Source of the DNA: Oligoflexia bacterium
Lineage (GTDB): Bacteria; Bdellovibrionota; Bdellovibrionia; JABDDW01
DNA length: 49,317 nucleotides
Direction: 5' to 3'
Assembly: GCA_020847095.1 (NCBI GenBank)
Contig: JADLCR010000002.1
Span: 1 to 49,317 of the forward strand
In this document: piece by piece, positions 43,167 through 49,317 of the stretch
Position numbering within the stretch: the stretch's first letter is position 1
Layout: every line of letters begins with the position of its first letter
Translations under genes and position numbers: made by a program
The notes under the pieces: generated by a model
Told to the model about the DNA's origin: nothing
Seen by the model: only the letters and a program-made list of their open reading frames with translations
Databases searched by the model: none

Positions 43167-44261
43167 GTGAGTAAGGGTAAAAGTCGGGAGACCATTCAGG
43201 TCGCTTTTTGGGTTATTTTTGTCATAGTCCTTGGATGCGCTCCGTCCTCGGGTAAGTTTACAACTCCTCAACCTTCAAGTCTCAAGATCTCCCCTGGACC
43301 TTCAACGGCCCCGACAATAGTCATGTCACCAATTCCCTCACCCAGTGGTGGGATTACTCCAACCCCATCTCCATCACCTAGTCCGTCTCCATCATCAACA
43401 CCACGGCCTAATGTGACCGAGGCATGGTTTACCTCTGCCCCGCAGTCGGTTGATCGCTTGGAGCTATTTAACCAGCCACAGATGTGGGAAATGGCCCGTG
43501 GGCGCATGAAAGTTTATCAGTTTTATGGGTGGCAGCTGGCAAATGAAGAATTGACCAAAGTCGTGGGTGTTGATGCTCTTCGCAAACTCAAAAACTGGAA
43601 AAAAGAAGTGGCCCTCGAAGTTGGCGCCCTTAAAGAGTGGGACTGCGTAGGCAACATTGCATTGAGAGATATAAAGTTGTTTGTGGATAATGCCATTGCC
43701 AATGGGGGAGCCGTGCACCATCTCGCGATGGATGAGCCCCTTTTGGCCGGCGTTGAATTTTGCAAATTAAGTGAAGCCGAAACCACAAATAGAACGGCCC
43801 AATTTATGAAAGACACAAGGGCCGCATTGCCAGGACTCACTTTAGGTTCTATCGAGCCCTACCCTCACTTTAAGTTTTCGCAGCTAGCGACCTTTTTAAA
43901 TACTTTAGTCCAAAAGGGATCGAAGCCAGATTTTTTCCACCTCGATGTAGATCGAAATCATCCGTTTGCAACCAAAGACAATCTTATTCGTGATTTAAGA
44001 AAATTCCGTGATCTCTGTCAAAGTTTGGGAATCCCTTTTGGAGTTATTTTAAACTCTCATAAAGACTCGTCTGACCAAACTTTTTTTGTTGATTCTCAGT
44101 TTTGGATTACCATTGTAGACGAGGCCATCGGAGCCCCCGATCGCAGCATTTTTCAAAGCTGGTCTACAAAGGCCGTTCCCAAAAACCTTCCGGATTCTGG
44201 GAACGGCGTGTTCAGCCTAACTAAACTGTTAGTTGAAGGATTTGACTACTTAACTCGTTAG
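43167..44261 (+). CDS. Lipoprotein with Pro/Ser stalk and barrel-like domain
   Basis: The GTG at 43167 gives 364 residues. The lipobox VLGC places the lipidated Cys at 24. Residues 25-80 are a stalk of Pro, Ser and Thr (for example TPSPSPSPSPSS). The remaining 280 residues alternate strands and helices with acidic residues at strand ends: HHLAMDEPLLAG, LTLGSIEPYPHF, FFHLDVDRN and GVILNSHKDSS. That pattern suggests a TIM-barrel, glycosidase-like fold (inference). It would sit at the outer membrane. A -10-like TATACT lies at 43120-43125. Confidence 0.72.
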   Translation: MSKGKSRETIQVAFWVIFVIVLGCAPSSGKFTTPQPSSLKISPGPSTAPTIVMSPIPSPSGGITPTPSPSPSPSPSSTPRPNVTEAWFTSAPQSVDRLELFNQPQMWEMARGRMKVYQFYGWQLANEELTKVVGVDALRKLKNWKKEVALEVGALKEWDCVGNIALRDIKLFVDNAIANGGAVHHLAMDEPLLAGVEFCKLSEAETTNRTAQFMKDTRAALPGLTLGSIEPYPHFKFSQLATFLNTLVQKGSKPDFFHLDVDRNHPFATKDNLIRDLRKFRDLCQSLGIPFGVILNSHKDSSDQTFFVDSQFWITIVDEAIGAPDRSIFQSWSTKAVPKNLPDSGNGVFSLTKLLVEGFDYLTR

Positions 44262-44267
44262 TTGCAA

Positions 44268-44717
44268 TTACGGAATCTGTTTTGGTTCGCCGCAAGGGCC
44301 ACGAGTTACCGGAACTTGCACAGTAGCCGAATAATTGCGTTCACCAGCACGAGCTTTTATTTCTACTGATAAATAATAGGTCACGCCTGGAACCAAATAT
44401 TCCAAACTGGTTGAGTAGGAATAAGTTTCGCCCTCAACGAGATTGAGGGGCAAATAGTAGTGGCGACCAGCTCTATCAACGGCCTGCAATTCAACAAAAT
44501 TGACCTGCTCTCCACGTCGGGTATTCACCTTGACGGTGATAGATCCAGAACCCATGGTTTCAACGTACCCTTCAATAGAGGCAAACTTGCGCCCACCTTG
44601 AGGGGACTCTAGAAAAATCGGTCCTTGAATCGTACCAGGATTTGGCCGGCAGGCTTGAGCTTCAATAGTGCCAAGTGCAACCATTGTGGTTAATAAAATT
44701 AAACCAAGTAGTTTCAT
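44268..44717 (-). CDS. Exported beta-rich protein of unknown function
   Basis: The 149-residue product has a signal peptide (KLLGLILLTTMVALGTIEAQA) followed by a Cys. The mature part has strands with GSITVKVNTRRGEQVNFVEL, YYLPLNLVEGE and YYLSVEIKARAGERNYSATV, resembling a single immunoglobulin-like or fibronectin-type domain. Two Cys residues (QACRP and GPCGE) could pair. AGGAG-like bases precede the ATG. The function is unknown. Confidence 0.7.
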   Translation of the reverse strand: MKLLGLILLTTMVALGTIEAQACRPNPGTIQGPIFLESPQGGRKFASIEGYVETMGSGSITVKVNTRRGEQVNFVELQAVDRAGRHYYLPLNLVEGETYSYSTSLEYLVPGVTYYLSVEIKARAGERNYSATVQVPVTRGPCGEPKQIP

Positions 44718-44798
44718 AACATTTCTCCTCTTTATAAGAGGCCACCTTCTGAAAGTTTTATGCCAAATTCAAAGGAAGCGGTCGTTTCTAGAATACAA

Positions 44799-44820
44799 CA
44801 AGGGGCCACAAGGCCCCTTG
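44799..44820 (-). terminator. Stem-loop, probable terminator
   Basis: CAAGGGGCC (44799-44807) and GGCCCCTTG (44812-44820) form a 9-bp stem with a 4-nt loop. It lies 68 bp downstream of the barrel gene 44889-45446. On that strand a U-rich but broken tail (UUGUUGUAUU) follows. Confidence 0.6.
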
Positions 44821-44888
44821 AAATTAATTTAAAATGTCAGTGACTTAAGTTCTGATGATTAATTTTCAAATGTCGTATGAAAATTATC

Positions 44889-45446
44889 TTAGAACCTAAA
44901 ACTTAAAGCCAACATCGGAGTAATCCAGGTTTCTGTGAGATCGGCGTTCACTTCAGCACCCGTAGGTGGAGCTCGTTTGGTAAATTTCAGATTAGCATAG
45001 GTAATCTGTGGTCCGAATGAAAGACTTGGGCTTAAGGTAAAGCGATAACCAAGTGAGGAATAGAATCCCGAACCGTTCTTATATTTCGTCGTCGATCCAC
45101 CACTTTCACGGCTAAGATCCGACGCAATCATATAACTAAAATGGAGAAAAAAATTCTCCGCTTCCAACCCTAATGTCGGTCCATAGGACATGTAACTGTC
45201 CTTAGAAGTGCTTGATCCAGAATTAACAGTAATTGATTCCGTGGCTACCAGCGCACCAACAAATATCGGTCCATCAAATTGATAGCCGGCAGTCAGATGT
45301 AGGGGCATGGTCGTTCGTGTTGCGGTAGTTCCCGAATCCGTCTCCGACGCATACAAATACATAAAGGCCGGATCAATTCGGATCTGCCCAGCATGGGCCA
45401 TGGAATTTAGGCCTAATAGTGCCACTAAAATAACAATGTTTTTCAT
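44889..45446 (-). CDS. Outer-membrane beta-barrel protein
   Basis: The 185-residue protein has a signal peptide (NIVILVALLGLNSMAHA) and about eight amphipathic strands with aromatic girdles (IRIDPAFMYLYASE, LHLTAGYQFDGPIFVGALVA, FFLHFSYMIA, FYSSLGYRFTLSPSL, PMLALSFRF). The last residue is Phe, the usual outer-membrane insertion signal. The size matches eight-stranded barrels of the OmpA/OmpW type. The role is unknown. Confidence 0.8.
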   Translation of the reverse strand: MKNIVILVALLGLNSMAHAGQIRIDPAFMYLYASETDSGTTATRTTMPLHLTAGYQFDGPIFVGALVATESITVNSGSSTSKDSYMSYGPTLGLEAENFFLHFSYMIASDLSRESGGSTTKYKNGSGFYSSLGYRFTLSPSLSFGPQITYANLKFTKRAPPTGAEVNADLTETWITPMLALSFRF

Positions 45447-45558
45447 CTCTCGTTCCCCTTGTTGAAAGGCCTGTTGTGTTGTATACCATTTCGAGTTGAT
45501 TTCATCATTGTGACGACCGTGATCGAAGTCAAGAATGTTATTAGCGGGGGAGACGAAT

Positions 45559-46224
45559 TTGATTATTTACACAATTTTTATTGGATTTTTGCTGGCGTCG
45601 CAGTCTCAAGCGCAGTATAAACCAAGGCCCGCACCTATTCATGGCTACGTAAACTGCCCCGATCAATTTTATCAATCACACGACGCTTGGAAAGTCACAA
45701 GCCTTTCGGTTCAATACTTGAGATCAAGCTCTCAATCCCGACCGGAAGTACGAATTAGCGGAGACTATCATTTTGTCAATTGCGTGATTCTTCCGAACGG
45801 AAATCGGTTTAAGGATACTTATTTTCAAATTCCCTCACAACACCCTGAGTTTGATCCAAACAAGAGACGAGTGCTGATGTTTTCAGAACTTAAACCCAAC
45901 AGCAAGAGCGAGAAACGCAGGTTCTATGCCCCGATTTCAACGACTGAAGATCCAACCCTCGGAAGGCAGATTCATCATTTCGAGGGAGTTTATGACCTTA
46001 AGACCGTCTTGGCAGACGAGTATGATGCATTTCTCGAAGGACAAACTATTTTGAAATCGTACATCATTCGTACAGGTCATCCTGAAGTGAAGCGACCCGA
46101 CCATCATTTTGAACCCCATATTAAAAAATATGGACTGTCGTGGGGAATTGAACGTGTTTTCGTTCGATTTTCTCCGTCGTCGGCTCCGGAAGTCATTCGA
46201 CCCACTAACAAAGGGGAACGATAA
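45559..46224 (+). CDS. Exported protein of unknown function, first of a tandem pair
   Basis: I prefer the TTG at 45559, preceded by GGGGGAG, because the product then begins with a clean signal peptide (IIYTIFIGFLLASQSQAQ). An ATG at 45535 is the alternative. The protein has 221 residues and a mature part that starts PAPIHGYVNCPDQF. It contains HHFEGVYDLKTVLADEYDAF followed by LEGQTILKSYIIRTG. The same layout recurs in the next gene, so the two look like diverged paralogues. The family is unknown. Confidence 0.7.
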   Translation: MIIYTIFIGFLLASQSQAQYKPRPAPIHGYVNCPDQFYQSHDAWKVTSLSVQYLRSSSQSRPEVRISGDYHFVNCVILPNGNRFKDTYFQIPSQHPEFDPNKRRVLMFSELKPNSKSEKRRFYAPISTTEDPTLGRQIHHFEGVYDLKTVLADEYDAFLEGQTILKSYIIRTGHPEVKRPDHHFEPHIKKYGLSWGIERVFVRFSPSSAPEVIRPTNKGER

Positions 46225-46857
46225 ATGAAAAAAATAATTTCAAGTGCCATTTTGCTTTTTGTTAATTTAGCCGTGGCTCAAACTCCAGAAATTCCTTCGG
46301 ACAGCTATCCTATTTACGGGTACGCCCGCTGCGAAAAGTTTTTGGATCGCTCCAGCTGGTCATTTTATGTGGCTATAGAAAGGGCCGATTGGATCCACGA
46401 ACGCACTCGATATGATCAGGATCAGGGGAAATACGTTAGCGAGCCTTCGGACTTCGGATCGGTTTTTCTCACTTTGTCCAATCGAGAGTTTAAGTGTAAA
46501 AAATTTGAAAAAGAATATCGATGGATCCCACTTCGTCGAAGTTCAACCAGCCTCGTTCAAGTCGTTTGCAAAAAAGGTGGGATGTTTTCCAAATTCTATG
46601 ATTCGATGCGACCCATTGCTTTTGGCCCAGTTCACCAACCACGTCGGGCCGATACGCCAGAGTACTGGGACTTTTACGGCGTCAGTCATTTTGAAGTCCC
46701 CCTTGAAAAGTGCCTATCAAAAGAGCAGAAAGAAAAATTCCTCAATGGAGAAGAAGTGTCGATGGAAATCTACACGCGCTACCGCCGAGCAGAAGGCGAG
46801 AACTATATGTTTTCTAAGCTTGAGATCCTTCGTTTAAGTCAGGGCAAGGTTAAGTGA
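46225..46857 (+). CDS. Exported protein of unknown function, second of a tandem pair
   Basis: The 210-residue product starts directly after the upstream stop, with GGGGAA before the ATG. A signal peptide (KKIISSAILLFVNLAVAQ) is followed by YPIYGYARCEKF, matching the upstream IHGYVNCPDQF. Later SHFEVPLEKCLSKEQKEKFL and NGEEVSMEIYTRYR match HHFEGVYDLKTVLADEYDAF and LEGQTILKSYIIRT in the neighbour. A two-gene operon from an old duplication is likely. No family is recognised. Confidence 0.75.
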   Translation: MKKIISSAILLFVNLAVAQTPEIPSDSYPIYGYARCEKFLDRSSWSFYVAIERADWIHERTRYDQDQGKYVSEPSDFGSVFLTLSNREFKCKKFEKEYRWIPLRRSSTSLVQVVCKKGGMFSKFYDSMRPIAFGPVHQPRRADTPEYWDFYGVSHFEVPLEKCLSKEQKEKFLNGEEVSMEIYTRYRRAEGENYMFSKLEILRLSQGKVK

Positions 46858-46900
46858 CGTCCATCACTGAGGCTTATTTCTAGAGAAGATTCATTTTGAA

Positions 46901-47746
46901 ATGAATTCTTTGATATTATTTTATCGACTAATTATTGCTGGATCATTCATTTATTGCTTCGCCCATGAGCCATGCTTGGCAAAAGTCAGTCTTCTCGAAA
47001 ACTTAGGAACAAATATCGACGAATCATTTATGGGATCCAATTTGCTCCTTCATGCAGCCGGCATTGGATCCACTGTATTTATTGTGAGAACCGGTATCGA
47101 CGCTAAGGTCCGGGATACTTACCGTCATTCGAAAAACGAAGGAGCTATTCCTGGGGCCATTTTAGGATCGGGGCTTGTTGCCGTTGGCCTGGCTTCGACG
47201 CTTTACTTTGACTCGGTGGAAGCAGACAGCTTGTCCCAAGGCGCTGCCGTCGCAATCCTACAATCGGCGGCCATTACGGTGACATATGTTATTTTTCTTA
47301 AGATCACTACAGGACGCGCCCATCCGACGAATGACTGGAACCTAAGCTCCCAAGACCAATCTCAACAGTGGCAATTTGGATTGATGAGAAATGGCCCCAC
47401 TGCCTATGGATGGCCTTCAGGACATGTGTCCCATGTGACGGCCGTTATGAGTGCGCTGGCGCATTATTATCCCGAAAAGTCCTGGCTTCGCTGGACCGGT
47501 TACAGTCTGGTGGCCTACATGCTTTACGCTGTTTCAGCATTCGATTCAGGGCAAATGCACTGGTTTTCCGATGGAGTAGCTGGCGCCTTTTTTGGATATG
47601 CCATTGGCTCTACCGTGGGCAAAAACTTGCGCGCCAATCGTCACACAGAGGGCACCTTCACAAAAACTACACCAAAAAGCCAATGGTCCTTTCTCCCTAT
47701 TCTAGCCCCCAAAACAGTGGGACTTTCGGTTCAACTATCTTTTTGA
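46901..47746 (+). CDS. PAP2-superfamily membrane protein with variant active site
   Basis: The 281-residue protein has a signal-like N-terminus and several helices. The PAP2 motifs are KITTGRAHP (134-142), WPSGHVSH with His175, and DSGQMHWFSD with His220 and Asp224. In the standard K-x6-R-P motif the Arg is His141, and the Arg expected six residues before His220 is Phe214. PAP2 enzymes remove phosphate from lipids on the periplasmic side, for example undecaprenyl diphosphate or lipid A. The changed Arg positions may weaken phosphate binding. The protein ends TVGLSVQLSF, a terminal Phe like that of barrel proteins. Confidence 0.8.
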   Translation: MNSLILFYRLIIAGSFIYCFAHEPCLAKVSLLENLGTNIDESFMGSNLLLHAAGIGSTVFIVRTGIDAKVRDTYRHSKNEGAIPGAILGSGLVAVGLASTLYFDSVEADSLSQGAAVAILQSAAITVTYVIFLKITTGRAHPTNDWNLSSQDQSQQWQFGLMRNGPTAYGWPSGHVSHVTAVMSALAHYYPEKSWLRWTGYSLVAYMLYAVSAFDSGQMHWFSDGVAGAFFGYAIGSTVGKNLRANRHTEGTFTKTTPKSQWSFLPILAPKTVGLSVQLSF

Positions 47747-47836
47747 TTGAAAGAATTTTGCAGTCCTTGGCCTCAACTCTGCACTTAGCCACTTCGTTAG
47801 AATCATACTGAATTTAAATTTTTTGAGGAGAAACTC

Positions 47837-48277
47837 ATGAAACTATTTTCCATTTTGATTATTCTTTTGACACTTTCACAGGCCCATGGCGCCGACGCAA
47901 AAAGATTTAGCACTCATATCTGTGGGGATAATATCTTATCAGAGGAAGGACAGATCTTGTCGGTCTGTATTGGATATTTGGAATTTACCGATAACAGCCT
48001 CGCTGAAGCTGTTGGTTTTAAGCTCAAAGACGGTTCAACAGATTTTTATACAGTTATAAAGCGACAAGATGTCGGTCAGAGATCGGAAGCCGTTAAATTA
48101 CGTTTCTTTGGTACAAAACGCGGATCCGTTTTACCTCGCGCAGACTTTCCCGAGCGAGTCATTGATGTAGTATGGACGCTAAATTTCGAGGATTACGTAG
48201 TCACAAGCGGCGAAATCAGCGGAACCATTTCTGGCGGGGAAACCTTTACCGTCCCCGAACTAAAGCGCGATTTTTGA
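47837..48277 (+). CDS. Small exported protein of unknown function
   Basis: The 146-residue product starts after GAGGAG. It has a signal peptide (KLFSILIILLTLSQAHG) and a strand-rich mature part with two Cys residues (HICGDN and SVCIGY) that could pair. YLEFTDNSLAEAVGFKLKDG and VVWTLNFEDYVVTSGEISG suggest a small beta-sandwich. I recognise no family. Confidence 0.7.
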   Translation: MKLFSILIILLTLSQAHGADAKRFSTHICGDNILSEEGQILSVCIGYLEFTDNSLAEAVGFKLKDGSTDFYTVIKRQDVGQRSEAVKLRFFGTKRGSVLPRADFPERVIDVVWTLNFEDYVVTSGEISGTISGGETFTVPELKRDF

Positions 48278-48535
48278 TTTTTGGGATGTTGTATTAATAT
48301 CTGGCGCTTTTTCTAATGCTGCAGATTTGGAGTTCGTTCGAAATGGGATTGTCTTCGCCAATCGCTCTTCAGATCTAACAAACAAGATCAACTGTCCTGA
48401 AAAGTGCCTGCTCTATTAAAGATTACCTTGTCGAACTAAGGAATGCATCCCTCTATAGCTTGCCGGCCTTAAATCTAAATGATAGGTTGCCGTTCTAATG
48501 ATGTTCATTCTGCCGCTATTTGGGAGGAGTTTTTA
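48278..48535. other. Gap without a supported gene
   Basis: These 258 bp lie between two exported-protein genes. One forward frame reads LISGAFSNAADLEFVRNG and ends at a stop at 48417-48419. It looks like the end of a signal peptide, but no start codon is available, so it may be a gene remnant or chance. Confidence 0.3.
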
Positions 48536-49072
48536 ATGTTTAGAAATATTTTATTACCCATATTAGTTATTCTATCTTTGACACAAGTTGTGCAAGCCTA
48601 TCATTTTCAGATTGGTGATCGTGTTGTTGCCTACTATCACACAAGTGGAATCATCGTCGAAATTAACGATTACAATCGTACAGCGGTCGTTAAGTACAAC
48701 GGTGAACATTACACTGAAGTATCTCTTAAGGGTCTTGTCCCTGAAGCTCCATGTGTCAATGGATTTAATTTAGGGGATAGAATCGTTATAGTTAAAACAG
48801 CCTACGCGACGGCCAATATAGTCAACTGTTATGCCGATGGATCGGTGGATCTTCAATATGATATCGGTGGTGTTGAAAATCGTTCGACCAAGATAATTTC
48901 AAAAGTCCTCACACACATCAATGGATTTAAGGCGGGAGATAGAGTGATTACGGACATGAATATGACTGGAGTCATTGTCGAAGGCTATCAAGATCGAACT
49001 GTTTTAATTCGCTATGATGGATGGGGCCTTGGAGTCAGGCCTACCAATCAAGTTCATAAGATCAAAAATTAA
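48536..49072 (+). CDS. Exported protein with three SH3-like repeats
   Basis: The ATG at 48536 follows GGAGGAG and gives 178 residues. The signal peptide is RNILLPILVILSLTQVVQA. Three repeats follow, at about 24-69, 77-124 and 131-176. Each begins with hydrophobic-x-x-G-D-R-[VI], continues with [GN]-I-V or V-I-V-E, and has a V-x-[YV]-x-Y-[DN]-G strand. The pattern resembles SH3b, Tudor or KOW-like small barrels. The first and third repeats are closest, and the middle one has drifted. The protein may bind peptidoglycan or another polymer in the envelope (inference). Confidence 0.78.
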   Translation: MFRNILLPILVILSLTQVVQAYHFQIGDRVVAYYHTSGIIVEINDYNRTAVVKYNGEHYTEVSLKGLVPEAPCVNGFNLGDRIVIVKTAYATANIVNCYADGSVDLQYDIGGVENRSTKIISKVLTHINGFKAGDRVITDMNMTGVIVEGYQDRTVLIRYDGWGLGVRPTNQVHKIKN

Positions 49073-49250
49073 GTTTGATAGTTGGTGCGCGAGTCGAACA
49101 AGTAGACGAAGCGCGTACTATGTATGTATTCGGGCTAAAGCTTTGATCGGATGATCCTACGTCTTTAAGGGCAGGTCTTGCTATTTATTCAAGTGTTATC
49201 CGATTACTGTTTTCCGTGAAGAACCGATAGACCGTTCGCCGATCTGTTTC

Positions 49251-49309
49251 CCTTTCTCGATTTTTCGGTGCCTGCTTTCAGCGAAGGCACACGAAAAATC
49301 ATCGAAAGG
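49251..49309 (+). promoter_or_regulatory. Long hairpin masking a ribosome-binding site at the right edge
   Basis: GATTTTTCG (49259-49267) pairs with CGAAAAATC (49292-49300), GTGCCT (49268-49273) with AGGCAC (49285-49290), and CCTTTC (49251-49256) with GAAAGG (49304-49309). The last arm is part of AAAGGAG, a strong Shine-Dalgarno sequence, and the window ends 6 bases after it. A gene is expected to start just outside. The stretch 49073-49250 shows nothing else I can identify. Confidence 0.6.
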
Positions 49310-49317
49310 AGAACATA

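Noticed and set aside
43330-43420. Short repeats of TCC/CCA-type codons that look like a microsatellite
   Set aside because: They encode the Pro/Ser stalk of a lipoprotein and stay in frame, so they are explained by coding.
48278-48420. A forward frame ending in LTNKINCPEKCLLY that looks like part of a small exported protein
   Set aside because: No start codon fits, and about 50 open codons occur often by chance. A decayed gene remains possible but cannot be supported.
1-49317. tRNA, rRNA, insertion sequences, phage genes, CRISPR arrays and toxin-antitoxin pairs
   Set aside because: I looked for T-arm-like motifs, transposase signatures, regularly spaced repeats and typical small gene pairs and found none that hold up.

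Overview
The window looks like chromosomal DNA of a Gram-negative, Bdellovibrio-like bacterium (phylum Bdellovibrionota). This is inference. It rests on the lexA-imuA-imuB-dnaE2 mutagenesis operon, the many exported proteins of unknown family, an outer-membrane barrel, a lipopolysaccharide/capsule locus, moderate GC content and very compact gene packing. I see no tRNA, rRNA, insertion sequence, phage gene or CRISPR array.

Region 1 (1-16451) is a surface-polysaccharide locus. It opens with the N-terminus of a polyprenyl-phosphate sugar transferase and three glycosyltransferases. Between and after these lies a set of GDP-heptose genes: GmhA-like isomerase, GmhB-like phosphatase, transaldolase, HddA-like kinase and HddC-like guanylyltransferase. 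Together they could turn fructose 6-phosphate into sedoheptulose 7-phosphate and then GDP-D-glycero-alpha-D-manno-heptose. Interleaved with them is a modification branch: an NAD-epimerase, a UDP-glucose dehydrogenase homologue lacking its catalytic Cys and Glu, an SDR and a Gfo/Idh/MocA oxidoreductase. A second branch has Gmd-, Fcl- and RmlC-like enzymes plus another SDR. The genes overlap by about 4 nt and are probably translationally coupled. The layout recalls the 6-deoxy-heptose capsule genes of Campylobacter and Yersinia but has extra, unexplained redox steps.

Region 2 (16395-18936) holds an exported trypsin-like protease, an EamA transporter coupled to a 71-residue LSm-like protein, and MutT. 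Region 3 (18944-23771) returns to glycans with a GT-B-like protein, a sugar aminotransferase, a GT4 enzyme and an O-antigen ligase/polymerase-type membrane protein.

Region 4 (23880-35597) holds IHF-beta, an EpmA-type EF-P lysyltransferase with an extra N-terminal domain, and several exported proteins of unknown function. Two of these (1130 and 607 residues) are translationally coupled and share a hydrophobic motif. It also has a VIT-family transporter and a methyltransferase-like protein.

Region 5 (35743-41338) is the lexA-imuA-imuB-dnaE2 operon. It is driven by a strong sigma-70-type promoter whose spacer is filled by an exact 11-bp tandem repeat, and its predicted start places the lexA message leaderless. 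Region 6 (41310-49317) carries a multi-spanning GT-C-like protein, a lipoprotein with a Pro/Ser stalk and a barrel-like domain, an outer-membrane barrel, a tandem pair of related exported proteins, a variant PAP2 protein, a small exported protein and a triple SH3-like repeat protein. The right edge shows a long hairpin that would mask the ribosome-binding site of a gene lying just outside.

Across the window all nine convergent gene pairs either overlap (five pairs, by 29-57 bp) or are separated by 10 bp or less, leaving no room for ordinary terminators between them.
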